Source: Bacteroides coprosuis DSM 18011
GTDB taxonomy: Bacteria > Bacteroidota > Bacteroidia > Bacteroidales > Bacteroidaceae
DNA: 64,000 bases
Reading direction: 5' to 3'
Assembly (NCBI GenBank): GCA_000212915.1
Contig: CM001167.1
Span: forward strand, 1,728,780 to 1,792,779
Position 1 is the stretch's first letter; each line of letters begins with the position of its first letter. Positions 43,014 to 52,314 of the stretch are shown here, piece by piece. The notes beneath the pieces are model-generated. The model was given only the letters and a program-made list of their open reading frames with translations. It ran no database searches and was not told where the DNA came from. Both the position numbers and the translations under genes were made by a program.

Positions 43014-43028
43014 AATAAATAAAAACAA

Positions 43029-43054
43029 AAGAAGTAAGTCTTGGCTTACTTCTT
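43029..43054 (+). terminator. Hairpin after the TSCPD gene
   Basis: AAGAAGTAAG pairs with CTTACTTCTT, 16 bp past the stop; weak T tail. Confidence 0.6.
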
Positions 43055-43065
43055 GATAAATACGG

Positions 43066-43106
43066 ATGTGGTCGGCTGTAATAGTTTCTATTATACCCGA
43101 CCACAT
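43066..43106. other. Long near-perfect hairpin ahead of exonuclease III gene
   Basis: ATGTGGTCGG (43066-43075) pairs with CCGACCACAT (43097-43106). The inner GTAATAG/CTATTAT pairing carries on through one mismatch to a TTT loop: about 18 bp in total. It ends 36 bp before the ATG at 43143 and is followed by a T-rich stretch, so it could be a second terminator or a leader attenuator. Confidence 0.55.
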
Positions 43107-43142
43107 TTATATTATTCTATAGATTAAGAAATTCTCTGAATT

Positions 43143-43904
43143 ATGAAAATTGTAACGTATAATGTCAATGGGCTGAGAGCCGCAACAACAAAAGGATTGC
43201 CCGAATGGCTCGCCGAAACGAATCCCGATGTAGTATGTATTCAAGAAACAAAACTGCAACCCGATCAGTACCCAGCCGAACCTTATGAGGCTTTGGGGTA
43301 TAAATCTTATTTATATTCAGCACAAAAGAAAGGTTATAGTGGGGTGGCTATTTTAACCAAAGTAGAACCCGATCATGTGGAATATGGTATGGGTATTGAA
43401 GCATACGATAATGAAGGACGCTTTATTCGTGCAGATTTTGGCGACTTATCGGTGGTTAGTGTTTATCATCCTTCGGGAACATCGGGTGATGCCCGTCAAG
43501 ATTTCAAAATGCAATGGTTGAGTGATTTCCAAAATTATGTATTAGAATTAAGAAAGACACGTCCTAACCTCATTCTTTGCGGCGACTATAACATCTGTCA
43601 TGAAGAAATAGATATTCACGACCCCAAAGGGAATGCTAAGAATAGTGGGTTCTTACCCGAAGAAAGAGCGTGGATGACGAGCTTTCTAGATACAGGATTC
43701 TCCGATTCGTTTAGACGATTTCATGCTGAAACTCAAAAATATACTTGGTGGAGCTATCGTTTTAAAGCACGCTCAAAGAATAAGGGTTGGAGAATCGACT
43801 ATTGTATGGTAAGTGATGAGGCTAAAGATAGAGTGGTAGATGCCTGGATTGATAACGATGCAGTGCATTCAGACCATTGTCCTACAGGTATATTGGTAAA
43901 ATAG
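43143..43904 (+). CDS. xth: Exodeoxyribonuclease III / AP endonuclease
   Basis: A 253-residue DNA repair enzyme cutting at abasic sites and 3' blocks. EEP fold: MKIVTYNVNGLRAA, VCIQETKLQ (metal Glu), LCGDYNICHEEIDIHDPKGN (catalytic Asp and Asn), WWSYRF, and SDHCP (catalytic Asp-His). Full length. A Cys-rich gene follows 11 bp after the stop and is probably co-transcribed. Confidence 0.95.
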   Translation: MKIVTYNVNGLRAATTKGLPEWLAETNPDVVCIQETKLQPDQYPAEPYEALGYKSYLYSAQKKGYSGVAILTKVEPDHVEYGMGIEAYDNEGRFIRADFGDLSVVSVYHPSGTSGDARQDFKMQWLSDFQNYVLELRKTRPNLILCGDYNICHEEIDIHDPKGNAKNSGFLPEERAWMTSFLDTGFSDSFRRFHAETQKYTWWSYRFKARSKNKGWRIDYCMVSDEAKDRVVDAWIDNDAVHSDHCPTGILVK

Positions 43905-43915
43905 AACTACAACAA

Positions 43916-44398
43916 ATGAACAATACAAAAGAAACACTCCAGCTACGAGTACAAAAAGCAGAAGAATTATTTAAAAGTGGATACAACTGTTCCCAAGCTG
44001 TAGTAACAGCATTTGCCGATATGTATGGCTTCACAGATGAACAAGCTTTACGAATGGCTTCCTCTTTTGGAGGAGGTATAGGGCGTATGCGCGAAACTTG
44101 TGGTGCTGCCTGCGGCTTATTTATGTTGGCAGGACTACAAACAGGCTCTACCGATGCCAAAGATAGGGCAGGAAAATCTGCCAATTATGCCTTGGTACAA
44201 GAATTAGCCGAAAAATTTAAAAAGATTAATGGCTCTATAAACTGTGGCGAGTTGTTGGGCTTAAGAAAACAAGCCAAATTAAACCCAGAAGCATCCGAAA
44301 GAACCGATGCTTATTATGCCAAAAGACCTTGTGCTAAAATGGTTGAATCTGCTGCTCAGTTATGGGTGGACTATTTGACTGAAACGGAGGAGAAATAG
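43916..44398 (+). CDS. C-GCAxxG-C-C family protein
   Basis: 160 residues from ATG 43916; the frame is open upstream into the xth gene, but ATG 43916 fits the 11-bp spacing. The family signature is clear: GYNCSQAVV, SFGGGIGRMRETCGAACGLFMLAG and a later INCGELLG plus RPCAKMV. The conserved cysteines suggest a redox or metal role; many members are annotated as possible redox-active proteins. Function unproven. Confidence 0.9.
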   Translation: MNNTKETLQLRVQKAEELFKSGYNCSQAVVTAFADMYGFTDEQALRMASSFGGGIGRMRETCGAACGLFMLAGLQTGSTDAKDRAGKSANYALVQELAEKFKKINGSINCGELLGLRKQAKLNPEASERTDAYYAKRPCAKMVESAAQLWVDYLTETEEK

Positions 44399-44477
44399 TG
44401 CAACTACAATACGACAAAAATGCATCAAAGTGCTATAGAATGTGCTTTGTCTATTTTTAAAATCCTCCACTTTGTCG

Positions 44478-44485
44478 TATCTTTG
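44478..44485 (+). promoter_or_regulatory. -7 element of lepA
   Basis: TATCTTTG matches TAnnTTTG, 27 bp before the ATG at 44513. A TTTT lies 19 nt upstream in place of TTTG. Confidence 0.6.
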
Positions 44486-44512
44486 CTAAAAGATAAATAA
44501 TAGAAATTTTAC

Positions 44513-46294
44513 ATGAAGAATATACGAAACTTTTGCATTATAGCTCATATTGACCACGGTAAATCAACTTTAGCCGACCGTTTACTTGAATTTACAAAAA
44601 CTGTACAAGTAACAGGTGGACAAATGCTTGATAATATGGATCTTGAAAAAGAGCGAGGCATTACTATTAAAAGTCATGCCATCCAGATGGAACATGAGTA
44701 TAAAGGTGAAAAGTATGTTCTGAACTTAATTGATACTCCAGGGCACGTGGATTTCTCTTACGAGGTTTCTCGCTCCATAGCTGCTTGTGAAGGAGCATTG
44801 CTAATCGTGGATGCTACACAAGGAGTGCAGGCTCAGACCATATCCAACTTATACATGGCAATTGATCATGATTTAGAAATCATTCCTATCGTAAATAAAT
44901 GCGATATGGACAGTGCCATGCCCGAAGAAGTTGAAGATGAAATTATTGATTTGTTAGGCTGCGAGAGAAGCGAGATTATTCGTGCTTCGGGAAAGACAGG
45001 TTTGGGAGTGGAAGAGATACTTTCAGCAGTAATCGAAAGAGTACCACATCCAGTAGGAGATGAGGAAGCTCCATTGCAAGCATTAATCTTCGACTCTGTG
45101 TATAACACTTTCCGTGGAGTTATCGCTTATTTTAAAATTGTTAATGGTGTCTTACGTTCTGGTGACGAAGTGAAATTCTTTAATACAGGAAAAGAATACG
45201 AAGCCGATGAAATCGGGGTATTAAAGATGGATTTATCTCCAAGAAAAGAACTTCGCACGGGCGACGTGGGATATATTATATCTGGTATTAAAACCTCGAA
45301 AGAGGTAAAGGTAGGGGATACCATTACGCATATAGATAGACCTTGTTCTAAAGCTATATCGGGCTTTGAAGAGGTTAAACCTATGGTGTTTGCTGGTGTT
45401 TACCCTATTGATGCAAGTGATTTCGAAGACCTTCGTTCATCACTTGAAAAATTACAGCTAAATGATGCCTCATTAACCTTTCAGCCCGAGTCTTCTCTAG
45501 CTCTTGGTTTTGGTTTCCGTTGCGGATTCTTAGGACTTCTACACATGGAGATTATCCAAGAAAGATTAGATCGTGAGTTTGATATGGATGTGATTACAAC
45601 CGTCCCCAACGTTTCTTATCGCATCTATGACAAGCAAGGAGGTATGACTGAGGTACACAACCCAGGCGGAATGCCCGAACCAACACTTATAGAACGAATC
45701 GAAGAACCTTTTATTTCGGCTAGTATCATTACTGATACTTCATTCATAGGACCTATTATGACTCTATGCTTGGGGAAACGTGGTGAATTAGAGAAACAGA
45801 ACTACATCTCAGGAAATCGTGTTGAAATTCAATTTAAAATGCCTCTTGGCGAGATTGTAATCGACTTCTACGATAAATTGAAAAGTATTTCAAAAGGTTA
45901 TGCTTCTTTTGATTACCATCAAGATAGCTATCGCCCTTCAAAGCTAGTTAAACTAGATATACTATTGAATGGGGAGTCTGTGGATGCGTTATCTACCCTA
46001 ACGCACGTGGACAATGCTTACGACATGGGACGCAGAATGTGCGAAAAGCTGAAGGAGCTGATTCCTAGACAACAATTTGACATCGCTATCCAAGCGGCTA
46101 TCGGTGCTAAGATTATCGCTCGTGAAACTATTAAGGCTGTGCGTAAAGATGTAACAGCAAAATGTTATGGGGGTGATATCAGCCGTAAACGTAAACTTCT
46201 AGAAAAACAGAAGAAGGGTAAGAAGCGTATGAAGCAGATTGGTAATGTGGAGGTTCCTCAGAAAGCCTTTTTAGCTGTACTTAAATTAGATTAG
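44513..46294 (+). CDS. lepA: Elongation factor 4 (LepA)
   Basis: A 593-residue translational GTPase that binds ribosomes and aids assembly or back-translocation. G1 [10 protein letters not shown]2 with ERGITI, G3 DTPGHVDF, G4 NKCD, then domain II, the EF-G-like domains and the LepA-specific C-terminal domain ([26 protein letters not shown]). Length and all motifs are normal. The nhaA gene follows 42 bp later. Confidence 0.97.
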   Translation: MKNIRNFCIIAHIDHGKSTLADRLLEFTKTVQVTGGQMLDNMDLEKERGITIKSHAIQMEHEYKGEKYVLNLIDTPGHVDFSYEVSRSIAACEGALLIVDATQGVQAQTISNLYMAIDHDLEIIPIVNKCDMDSAMPEEVEDEIIDLLGCERSEIIRASGKTGLGVEEILSAVIERVPHPVGDEEAPLQALIFDSVYNTFRGVIAYFKIVNGVLRSGDEVKFFNTGKEYEADEIGVLKMDLSPRKELRTGDVGYIISGIKTSKEVKVGDTITHIDRPCSKAISGFEEVKPMVFAGVYPIDASDFEDLRSSLEKLQLNDASLTFQPESSLALGFGFRCGFLGLLHMEIIQERLDREFDMDVITTVPNVSYRIYDKQGGMTEVHNPGGMPEPTLIERIEEPFISASIITDTSFIGPIMTLCLGKRGELEKQNYISGNRVEIQFKMPLGEIVIDFYDKLKSISKGYASFDYHQDSYRPSKLVKLDILLNGESVDALSTLTHVDNAYDMGRRMCEKLKELIPRQQFDIAIQAAIGAKIIARETIKAVRKDVTAKCYGGDISRKRKLLEKQKKGKKRMKQIGNVEVPQKAFLAVLKLD

Positions 46295-46336
46295 ACATGA
46301 GTTGAGTTAACAGCAAACACTAACACATTCTGAAAA

Positions 46337-47695
46337 ATGCAAAAAACAAAATCTAAGAACTACTCCTTATTGAGTACATTGAAGCACCGAATTAACGGTG
46401 GCATGGTATTAATGACTGTAGCAGTCCTGGCAATGATCATCGCCAATTCCCCATTGGGAGATGTCTATCAGGATTTCTGGAATTATCCAGTGAGTTTACA
46501 AATTGGTGATTTTAACTTGTTTAGCCACAATGGACATCCATTAACGCTAATGCAGTTTATCAACGATGCGCTGATGGCCTTATTCTTCTTCTCGGTTGGG
46601 TTGGAGATTAAGAGAGAAGTTATGGTAGGAGAATTATCCTCTTTGCGAAAAGCAATGTTGCCTGTGATTGCAGCATTCGGAGGAATGATTTTTCCGGTAT
46701 TACTCTATTTTAGTGTTGCACATACGAGTCCAGAGTCTAGCGGTTTGGCTATTCCTATGGCCACCGATATTGCTTTCTCTTTAGGAGTCTTAAGTTTGTT
46801 TGGCAAACGAGTTCCTTTGAGCCTGAAAGTGTTCCTTACCGCTTTTGCTGTTGTGGATGATATAGGTGGTATTTTGATTATTGCCTTCTTCTATACTAGT
46901 GATTTAGCTACAAGTTATCTATTGGCTTCGGCTGTAGTATTGGCTATTCTTTACTTGGGTAATAGATTGGGCGTTATGCACCGCATCTTCTACATAGGTT
47001 TTGGTATTATAATGTGGTATTTCTTCTTGCAATCGGGTATTCACTGTACTATTGCAGGCGTAATTATAGCCTTTATGATTCCTGCTAAACCTCGTTTGCA
47101 CGTAACACATTATGTGAATCGTATTCGTGAAAGTATCTCTAAATTTCCCAATTTTGATAAGAAAGAAGGAGAGAAGATTGTGTTGGACCCAGCTCAGATT
47201 AACGAACTAAAGAGTATTGAAGCTGCCTCAAATCGTGTAATATCTCCTTTGCAATCCTTGGAAAATAGTATGCACGGATGGGTAAATTACTTCATTATGC
47301 CTTTGTTTGCCTTTGCTAATGCAGGTGTGGTATTAAGTGGTGGTACAGAAACTTTTGGTACAGTAACATTAGCTGTATTCTTAGGACTTACAGTAGGGAA
47401 GTTTATCGGGGTTTATTCCTTTACCTTCTTGGCTATCAAACTTCGTCTAGTAAATATGCCTACGGGGATGACTTGGAAGAATCTTTCGGGTATAGCTCTA
47501 CTAGGTGGTATCGGATTTACAGTGTCACTCTTTATAGCCAATCTATCTTTTGCTAATGGTCATGCCGATTTATTGAACCAGGCAAAACTAGGAGTTCTCT
47601 TGGGTACAATAACAGCAGGTTTATTGGGTTATATCGTACTAAATATAGTGCTCCCTAAAGAAGATGTTGTAGAAGAAAAGGAAGCTGCTAAATAA
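46337..47695 (+). CDS. nhaA: Na+/H+ antiporter NhaA
   Basis: A 452-residue inner-membrane antiporter, with motifs DALMALFFFSVGLEIKRE, PMATDIAFSLGVLS, the ion-binding Asp pair in FAVVDDIGGI, FANAGV and GGIGFTVSLFI. A soluble insertion lies around residues 260-300 (NFDKKEGEKIVLDPAQ), as is usual for Bacteroidetes NhaA. Co-transcription with lepA is likely; a terminator follows. Confidence 0.95.
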   Translation: MQKTKSKNYSLLSTLKHRINGGMVLMTVAVLAMIIANSPLGDVYQDFWNYPVSLQIGDFNLFSHNGHPLTLMQFINDALMALFFFSVGLEIKREVMVGELSSLRKAMLPVIAAFGGMIFPVLLYFSVAHTSPESSGLAIPMATDIAFSLGVLSLFGKRVPLSLKVFLTAFAVVDDIGGILIIAFFYTSDLATSYLLASAVVLAILYLGNRLGVMHRIFYIGFGIIMWYFFLQSGIHCTIAGVIIAFMIPAKPRLHVTHYVNRIRESISKFPNFDKKEGEKIVLDPAQINELKSIEAASNRVISPLQSLENSMHGWVNYFIMPLFAFANAGVVLSGGTETFGTVTLAVFLGLTVGKFIGVYSFTFLAIKLRLVNMPTGMTWKNLSGIALLGGIGFTVSLFIANLSFANGHADLLNQAKLGVLLGTITAGLLGYIVLNIVLPKEDVVEEKEAAK

Positions 47696-47716
47696 TAGAA
47701 AGAATTAAAATCAAAT

Positions 47717-47766
47717 AAAGAAGAAGCTCATTTATTGTATATTAGATAGATGAGCTTCTTCTTTTA
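47717..47766 (+). terminator. Terminator of lepA-nhaA
   Basis: AAAGAAGAAGCTCA pairs with TGAGCTTCTTCTTT in a perfect 14-bp stem with a T-rich end. Confidence 0.85.
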
Positions 47767-47851
47767 TCTAGTGGGTGAAGTGTCTTTATTCTTCGTTATC
47801 TTCGATTTAAACTTCAGGTATATGTTGTCTGAATTTGAGGAGCTTCTAATC

Positions 47852-48607
47852 TTATGAGTGCATTAATATGAATTTAGTAAAATACCCAATAGCTATTGAT
47901 ATTGAAAAGCTACAGAGCGTACCGATCAGTACATATTCTGTCTTTTGTATGTCTTTAGATCGATTTAGTTCCCCAAACCGAAAGATGGATTTGGCAGCTA
48001 GCAGCCATCCTATCATTTCGGGTACACTCATCAAAATTGCAGTTACTATAAGAAATCTTTCTAAATACCCAATCCACCTTCCTCCACGATAAAGGCTTTC
48101 TGTGGTTATACTATCCTCGTCTTCATTAGGCTGAGGTGTCCATTGACTTGTTATCATTCCAATAAGAATTGAACAAGGAACAAATAGGAGTAAGTAAGCT
48201 AGTAAGATTACCAAAATTGAAGTACTATTTTGCAGAGCATAAGCTTTGAAACAGCCAACAAGTTCAGTAGGTTTGAAAAGGATATACCACAATAAACCAA
48301 TCAGTAAAAGATGAGTTGCTTGATCTAGAATAAACCACCATATCTTATGGTTCGTTACGTATCTATTCTTGAAATAGTCTATAATAAAATGGGTAATAAA
48401 TATATAGGGTAGTGTAATGTACCAAGCAGACCATTGCATGGTTACCAAGTAAATAAGGAGTGCCTGTATAGCTGCATGGATGAAGTGAGCAGGCAGATTG
48501 TTCTTGCTCTTCCTCTTGGCTATGCAGTTGCTCTGAAGTGAAAAATCTGCTAATACATGAGCTATAATCATAGCTATTAGTATAGATAAGGTATTCGATA
48601 TGGGCAT
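47852..48607 (-). CDS. DUF3307 membrane protein
   Basis: 251 residues with about seven membrane segments. The N-terminal DUF3307 part is clear: AHVLADFSLQSNCIAKRKSKN, HAAIQALLIYL, FITHFIIDYFKNR and WWFILDQATHLLL. The C-terminal half adds more helices and a soluble loop (QWTPQPNEDEDS). Function unknown. It starts 1 bp after the stop of the SatD-like gene, so the two are translationally coupled and probably act together. Confidence 0.85.
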   Translation of the reverse strand: MPISNTLSILIAMIIAHVLADFSLQSNCIAKRKSKNNLPAHFIHAAIQALLIYLVTMQWSAWYITLPYIFITHFIIDYFKNRYVTNHKIWWFILDQATHLLLIGLLWYILFKPTELVGCFKAYALQNSTSILVILLAYLLLFVPCSILIGMITSQWTPQPNEDEDSITTESLYRGGRWIGYLERFLIVTAILMSVPEMIGWLLAAKSIFRFGELNRSKDIQKTEYVLIGTLCSFSISIAIGYFTKFILMHS

Positions 48608-48608
48608 T

Positions 48609-49244
48609 TTAGTTTAGGTATTGGTGGAGTTGTTTTTTGTACAGATTAAGAAAGCTGCTAATTAGTCTATATTTCCCTCCAATGAGAGATTTACTAATTG
48701 ACTGTGCTGTTTTATTGAGTTTCTTAGCTAGCTCTGCTTGAGTTTGGCTCTCACGACTTATAAAATAGTAATACATTGATTCGGCTTGAGTAATTGATGT
48801 ATTGTTGATGATGTCATCAACGAAACTCGTCATTACTCGAAAGATCTCATCAAAAGAAGTCCAAGGGGTATGAATATCCAGGGTACTATCTTTTAATTGA
48901 TCTAGTGCTCTGCCAGAAAGCTGAAAGGCTTCGCCATCCGATTGCTTGATGTCTTCTGTGAGGAAGTTCACTTCGCCTATACCTATAGCCAATCTACAGT
49001 CCCAGATAATAGATTCACCACTTGGGGTACTCTTTCTTAGTCCATAGCGCAATAGAAGAGCTATATGCATGGCATATATTGGAGTGTCTATTAAAATCTG
49101 TATACTATCTCCACGGTATATTTCATAATGAAAATTGATTTGTTGATTTAGTTCTTTTAAAATAGCATCCAAAGCGGATAAAAATTCTTGTCTATTGTTA
49201 ATTAGAGTGGAGTTTATAATGTCTCCAGTAATGACTGCTTTCAT
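48609..49244 (-). CDS. SatD-family protein with C-terminal HTH
   Basis: 211 residues. The start MKAVITGDIINST and the run INFHYEIYRGDSIQILID fit the SatD family, whose fold recalls nucleotide cyclases. The last 50 or so residues look like a helix-turn-helix (QTQAELAKKLNKTAQSISKSLIGG), so it may bind DNA. Three equally spaced palindromes lie upstream (49292-49367) and would be a natural binding site for this protein. It pairs with the DUF3307 gene. The biochemical role is unknown. Confidence 0.82.
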   Translation of the reverse strand: MKAVITGDIINSTLINNRQEFLSALDAILKELNQQINFHYEIYRGDSIQILIDTPIYAMHIALLLRYGLRKSTPSGESIIWDCRLAIGIGEVNFLTEDIKQSDGEAFQLSGRALDQLKDSTLDIHTPWTSFDEIFRVMTSFVDDIINNTSITQAESMYYYFISRESQTQAELAKKLNKTAQSISKSLIGGKYRLISSFLNLYKKQLHQYLN

Positions 49245-49587
49245 ATTTCCTATCTTTATAAGAACGAAAGATAGGTTTAATTCGTGTAAAAAACAACCCT
49301 TTTCGGTTGATTATCTAAAAACAACCATTATCGGTTGATATTTGAAAAACAACCGTATTTGGTTGATAGATATCACTAAAAAGATAGAGCTTTCTTGCTT
49401 TACATTGATACGTCTTAAAGTTTAAGAGGTGTTATTTGTATGGAGTAATACTTAAATTAGTATTAATTAAACACTTGTATATGAGTGGTATAAGATTAAT
49501 GTATGAACGGCATTTTGATATAAGCTATATTTTTTGTATATTATTGGAAGTCGAGATCCGACTAATTATATAACTTAAAAATATTAT
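49245..49587. other. Divergent intergenic region with operator-like array
   Basis: 343 bp between satD-like and a plus-strand gene. It holds a possible minus-strand -7 element (TATCTTTC, 49273-49266) and three palindromes at 49292-49367. Nothing else is seen up to 49587. Confidence 0.55.
49292..49367. repeat. Three palindromes AACAACC-N6-GGTTGAT at 28-bp period
   Basis: Copies at 49292-49311, 49320-49339 and 49348-49367. Both arms are identical in all three; the 6-nt centres differ (CTTTTC, ATTATC, GTATTT), and the joints are A/T-rich. The first copy overlaps the expected -33 region of the satD-like promoter, so these are probably operators. Confidence 0.85.
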
Positions 49588-49959
49588 ATGGAAAAAGTAT
49601 TTAATTTCAAATCAAATGCTCATAAATTAAATATGGGCGGTTACAACAAAAATCACGCAAGAGAATTTAATTTTAAAAAACAAGCTGACGATAAGCTAAC
49701 AGTAGAACTTTCTGCTATAGATGATGAGTTTTCTTTTGAAGAAGTAAAGAACAGAATTTTATCTAGCACAGTGCAAGAGTTTGAATTGACAGAGAAAAAG
49801 CCTCGTGAGGTAATTTATGAATCTGTCGAACCTTTATTTAGCTTTGGCGATAAAGACAACCATAGTAAAATACGAATTAAGTTTGACAAAAAAGGTCTGA
49901 TTAATGAAGTAGTGGTTGAACCTACCTACCTAGTTAGTTGTACTTACCTTAAAGCATAA
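49588..49959 (+). CDS. Hypothetical protein
   Basis: 123 residues, soluble, no signal, charged. The first part is rich in Asn/Lys/Phe (FNFKSNAHKLNMGGYNKNHAREFNFKK). A mixed alpha/beta stretch follows (DEFSFEEVKNRILSSTVQEFEL, KIRIKFDKKGLINEVVVEP). No family recognised. Single gene with a hairpin downstream. Confidence 0.6.
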   Translation: MEKVFNFKSNAHKLNMGGYNKNHAREFNFKKQADDKLTVELSAIDDEFSFEEVKNRILSSTVQEFELTEKKPREVIYESVEPLFSFGDKDNHSKIRIKFDKKGLINEVVVEPTYLVSCTYLKA

Positions 49960-49970
49960 AAACAAAAAAA

Positions 49971-50004
49971 GCCCCGAATTGATGAATCCGGGACTCGTTT
50001 TTTT
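49971..50004. terminator. Terminator between convergent genes
   Basis: CCCGAATT pairs with AATCCGGG (one mismatch), with A7 before and T7 after it. Shared by the gene at 49588 and rmuC. Confidence 0.7.
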
Positions 50005-50039
50005 ATGACACTAGTGACTGAGGTCCTCAGTCGAATATT

Positions 50040-51257
50040 TCAATCTTCATCCAGCGGCAATATATGCTGACTTTCTTCTTGAGGAAGTTCCTCTACTTGG
50101 CGAAGTCTTCTTTCGATGGCACGTGTTCTTACACCCATTACCTCTTCGAGCTGATTGCCCGCTGTTTCTAAATTTTTCTGAACCTTTTGTAGCATTCCAC
50201 CGAACTTACTAAATTCTGTTTTAACAGCTCCTAGTACAGTCCATACCTCGCTTGTACGCTTTTGTATAGCCAAGGTACGGAATCCCATTTGCAAGCTATT
50301 TAGAATAGCTCCTAGAGTGGTTGGTCCTGTTACCATTACTTTATACTTGCGCTGAAGCTCTTCTACAAGAGCAGTGCGGCGAATGACTTCGGCATAAATG
50401 TTTTCAAAGGGCAGGAACAAAATAGCAAAATCAGTAGTATGTGGCGGATCGATGTACTTATCGTGTATATCCTTCGCCATATTTTTAAGAGTACGTTCGA
50501 GTTGTTTACCCGAAGTTTCTACAGCTAAGGTATCTCCCGCTTGATACGCATCATAATACTGTTCATAGATATCTTTGGGAAATTTGGCATCAATAGGGAG
50601 GTAAACCACCTCATCACGGTCATCTTTGCCTGGTAACTTGATAGCATATTCTACAAACTCTGTTCCTCCACGTTTGGTTTTTACGTTGGCATCATACTGC
50701 TCTGGACTCATAATTTGCTCTAGCAAAGCCCCTAATTGTACTTCTCCGAAAGTTCCTCTTGTTTTTACATTAGAAAGCACTTTCTTTAACCCACCTACGT
50801 CTTCTGCCAAAGAACGCATTTCTCCCAAGCCTCTTTGAACTTGTTCCAAGTTTTTACGCACCAACTCGAAAGACTGAGTGATACGTTCGTTTAGCGTTTT
50901 CTGAAGTTTTTCTTCTACCATAAGTCGCATATCATCTAAGCGTTTTTCGGTAGATTCCATCATTTTTTCTTGCTGACGAACCATCATTTCAAATCTTTCC
51001 AAGTTCAACTGTGAAGAGAGTTGTTGATTCTTGTTGATGGTAGATTGTACCTGAGTCATACCCTGATTGATAGATTGACTCAACTCTTGGCGTACCATCT
51101 GCAAACTTTTACTCAGTTCTTCACGGTTGTACTGCATTTCTTGGCGTAGAAGATCTTGAATGATTTTCTCATTCTTATTACTTTTGCCTTTGGTAAGTAC
51201 CAAGTAGAGCAGAGCCAGCAATAAAAGGAGGCAGAGAGCTAATAGTACTATTTCCAT
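50040..51257 (-). CDS. rmuC: DNA recombination protein RmuC
   Basis: 405 residues. An N-terminal membrane helix (about 2-22) is followed by a long coiled coil (about 35-150, rich in Gln/Glu/Leu) and the RmuC nuclease-like domain: TRGTFGEVQLGALLEQIMSPEQYD, YLPIDAKFPKDIYEQYYDAY, DFAILFLPFENIYAEV and GPTTLGAILNSLQMGFRTL. RmuC limits inversion at short repeats. It lies 3 bp after the stop of map and forms an operon with it. Confidence 0.93.
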   Translation of the reverse strand: MEIVLLALCLLLLLALLYLVLTKGKSNKNEKIIQDLLRQEMQYNREELSKSLQMVRQELSQSINQGMTQVQSTINKNQQLSSQLNLERFEMMVRQQEKMMESTEKRLDDMRLMVEEKLQKTLNERITQSFELVRKNLEQVQRGLGEMRSLAEDVGGLKKVLSNVKTRGTFGEVQLGALLEQIMSPEQYDANVKTKRGGTEFVEYAIKLPGKDDRDEVVYLPIDAKFPKDIYEQYYDAYQAGDTLAVETSGKQLERTLKNMAKDIHDKYIDPPHTTDFAILFLPFENIYAEVIRRTALVEELQRKYKVMVTGPTTLGAILNSLQMGFRTLAIQKRTSEVWTVLGAVKTEFSKFGGMLQKVQKNLETAGNQLEEVMGVRTRAIERRLRQVEELPQEESQHILPLDED

Positions 51258-51260
51258 CTG

Positions 51261-52118
51261 CTAGTAAGTTAAGATTTCGTTGCCTGTTTCTGTAATCAGT
51301 AACATATGTTCCCACTGAGCAGAAGGCTTACCATCATCTGTACAAGCAGTCCAGTTGTCTTCTGAGTCTATAAATACTTCGTAGCTACCCATATTCAACA
51401 TGGGTTCAATGGTGAGTGTCATTCCTGGAACTAGTGTCATACCTGTACCTTTTACACCATAGTGAAGCACTTCGGGATCTTCATGAAATTGCACACCCAC
51501 ACCATGTCCACAGAAGTCGCGTACTACGCTGAAACCGTTCTTTTCTGCATGTTCTTGGATGGCAGCACCCACATCTCCTAATGTAGCCCAAGGTTGAGCA
51601 GCTTTGATACCTAGGTCAAGACATTCTTTACAAACATCAACTAGTCTTTTTACTTCTGGATCTACTTTACCTATCGTAAACATACGTGATGCATCAGAGA
51701 AGTAACCTTTGTAAATAGTAGAAACATCAATATTAACAATATCGCCTTCTTCAAGTATATCATATTCATTGGGGATACCATGACATACCACATCATTAAT
51801 GCTGATACAGGCACTCTTTGGGAACTCTCCATAGCCTAGTGGAGCAGGAATAGCACCATTATCGGTGGTAAACTGATAGATTAAGTTATCTAAGTATCTA
51901 GTTGATACACCTGCTTTTACGTGAGGTGTGATAAAGTCGAGTAGGGCTGTGTTTATTTCGGCACTTGCACGGATACCCGCTATTTGTTCTTTAGTACGTA
52001 GAATCTTTCTTGGAGGTAAGAGGACATGTTTGTCTTTGCGTAACTCTTGAATACGTTGTTCTACCTCGATGGGATAATTAAAGGGGGTAAATCGACTACC
52101 CTTATTTTGTTTACTCAT
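51261..52118 (-). CDS. map: Methionine aminopeptidase, type I
   Basis: 285 residues from ATG 52118. The frame is open to a GTG at 52139, but the promoter element TACCTTTG at 52146-52139 overlaps it, so the ATG is right. The type I MetAP fold shows: CHGIPNEYDILEEGDIVNIDVS, GYFSDASRMF (metal Asp pair), GHGVGVQFHEDP (His), LTIEPML (Glu) and WEHMLLITE (Glu). An N-terminal extension of about 40 residues precedes the catalytic domain. It removes initiator Met. First gene of the map-rmuC operon. Confidence 0.94.
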   Translation of the reverse strand: MSKQNKGSRFTPFNYPIEVEQRIQELRKDKHVLLPPRKILRTKEQIAGIRASAEINTALLDFITPHVKAGVSTRYLDNLIYQFTTDNGAIPAPLGYGEFPKSACISINDVVCHGIPNEYDILEEGDIVNIDVSTIYKGYFSDASRMFTIGKVDPEVKRLVDVCKECLDLGIKAAQPWATLGDVGAAIQEHAEKNGFSVVRDFCGHGVGVQFHEDPEVLHYGVKGTGMTLVPGMTLTIEPMLNMGSYEVFIDSEDNWTACTDDGKPSAQWEHMLLITETGNEILTY

Positions 52119-52138
52119 AATTGTTGAATTTAGTTGCA

Positions 52139-52146
52139 CAAAGGTA
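52139..52146 (-). promoter_or_regulatory. -7 element of map
   Basis: Reads TACCTTTG on the minus strand, matching TAnnTTTG, 20 bp before the ATG at 52118. It decides the start codon. Confidence 0.6.
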
Positions 52147-52314
52147 CTAAATTCTATCGTTTGAAGATATTTTTTAGAGAAAAGGATGCTGAACCTATTA
52201 ATTTTTATTAATTTGGCACTTTTTCCTATTTCCGTCTATGAAAAATAAGATTCGTCAAAACTTTTCAATAGCTGAAAAGGTTTATTAGTTAAGATAGAAA
52301 CAAAAATTAGACGC

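Noticed and set aside
43877-43915. Upstream TTG start for the C-GCAxxG-C-C gene
   Set aside because: It would overlap the xth gene by 28 bp and adds residues not typical of the family; ATG 43916 has normal spacing.
49292-49367. Three 28-bp-spaced repeats as a mini CRISPR array
   Set aside because: The constant part is a split palindrome and the variable part is only 6-8 nt, far too short for spacers; no cas gene is near. Operators fit better.
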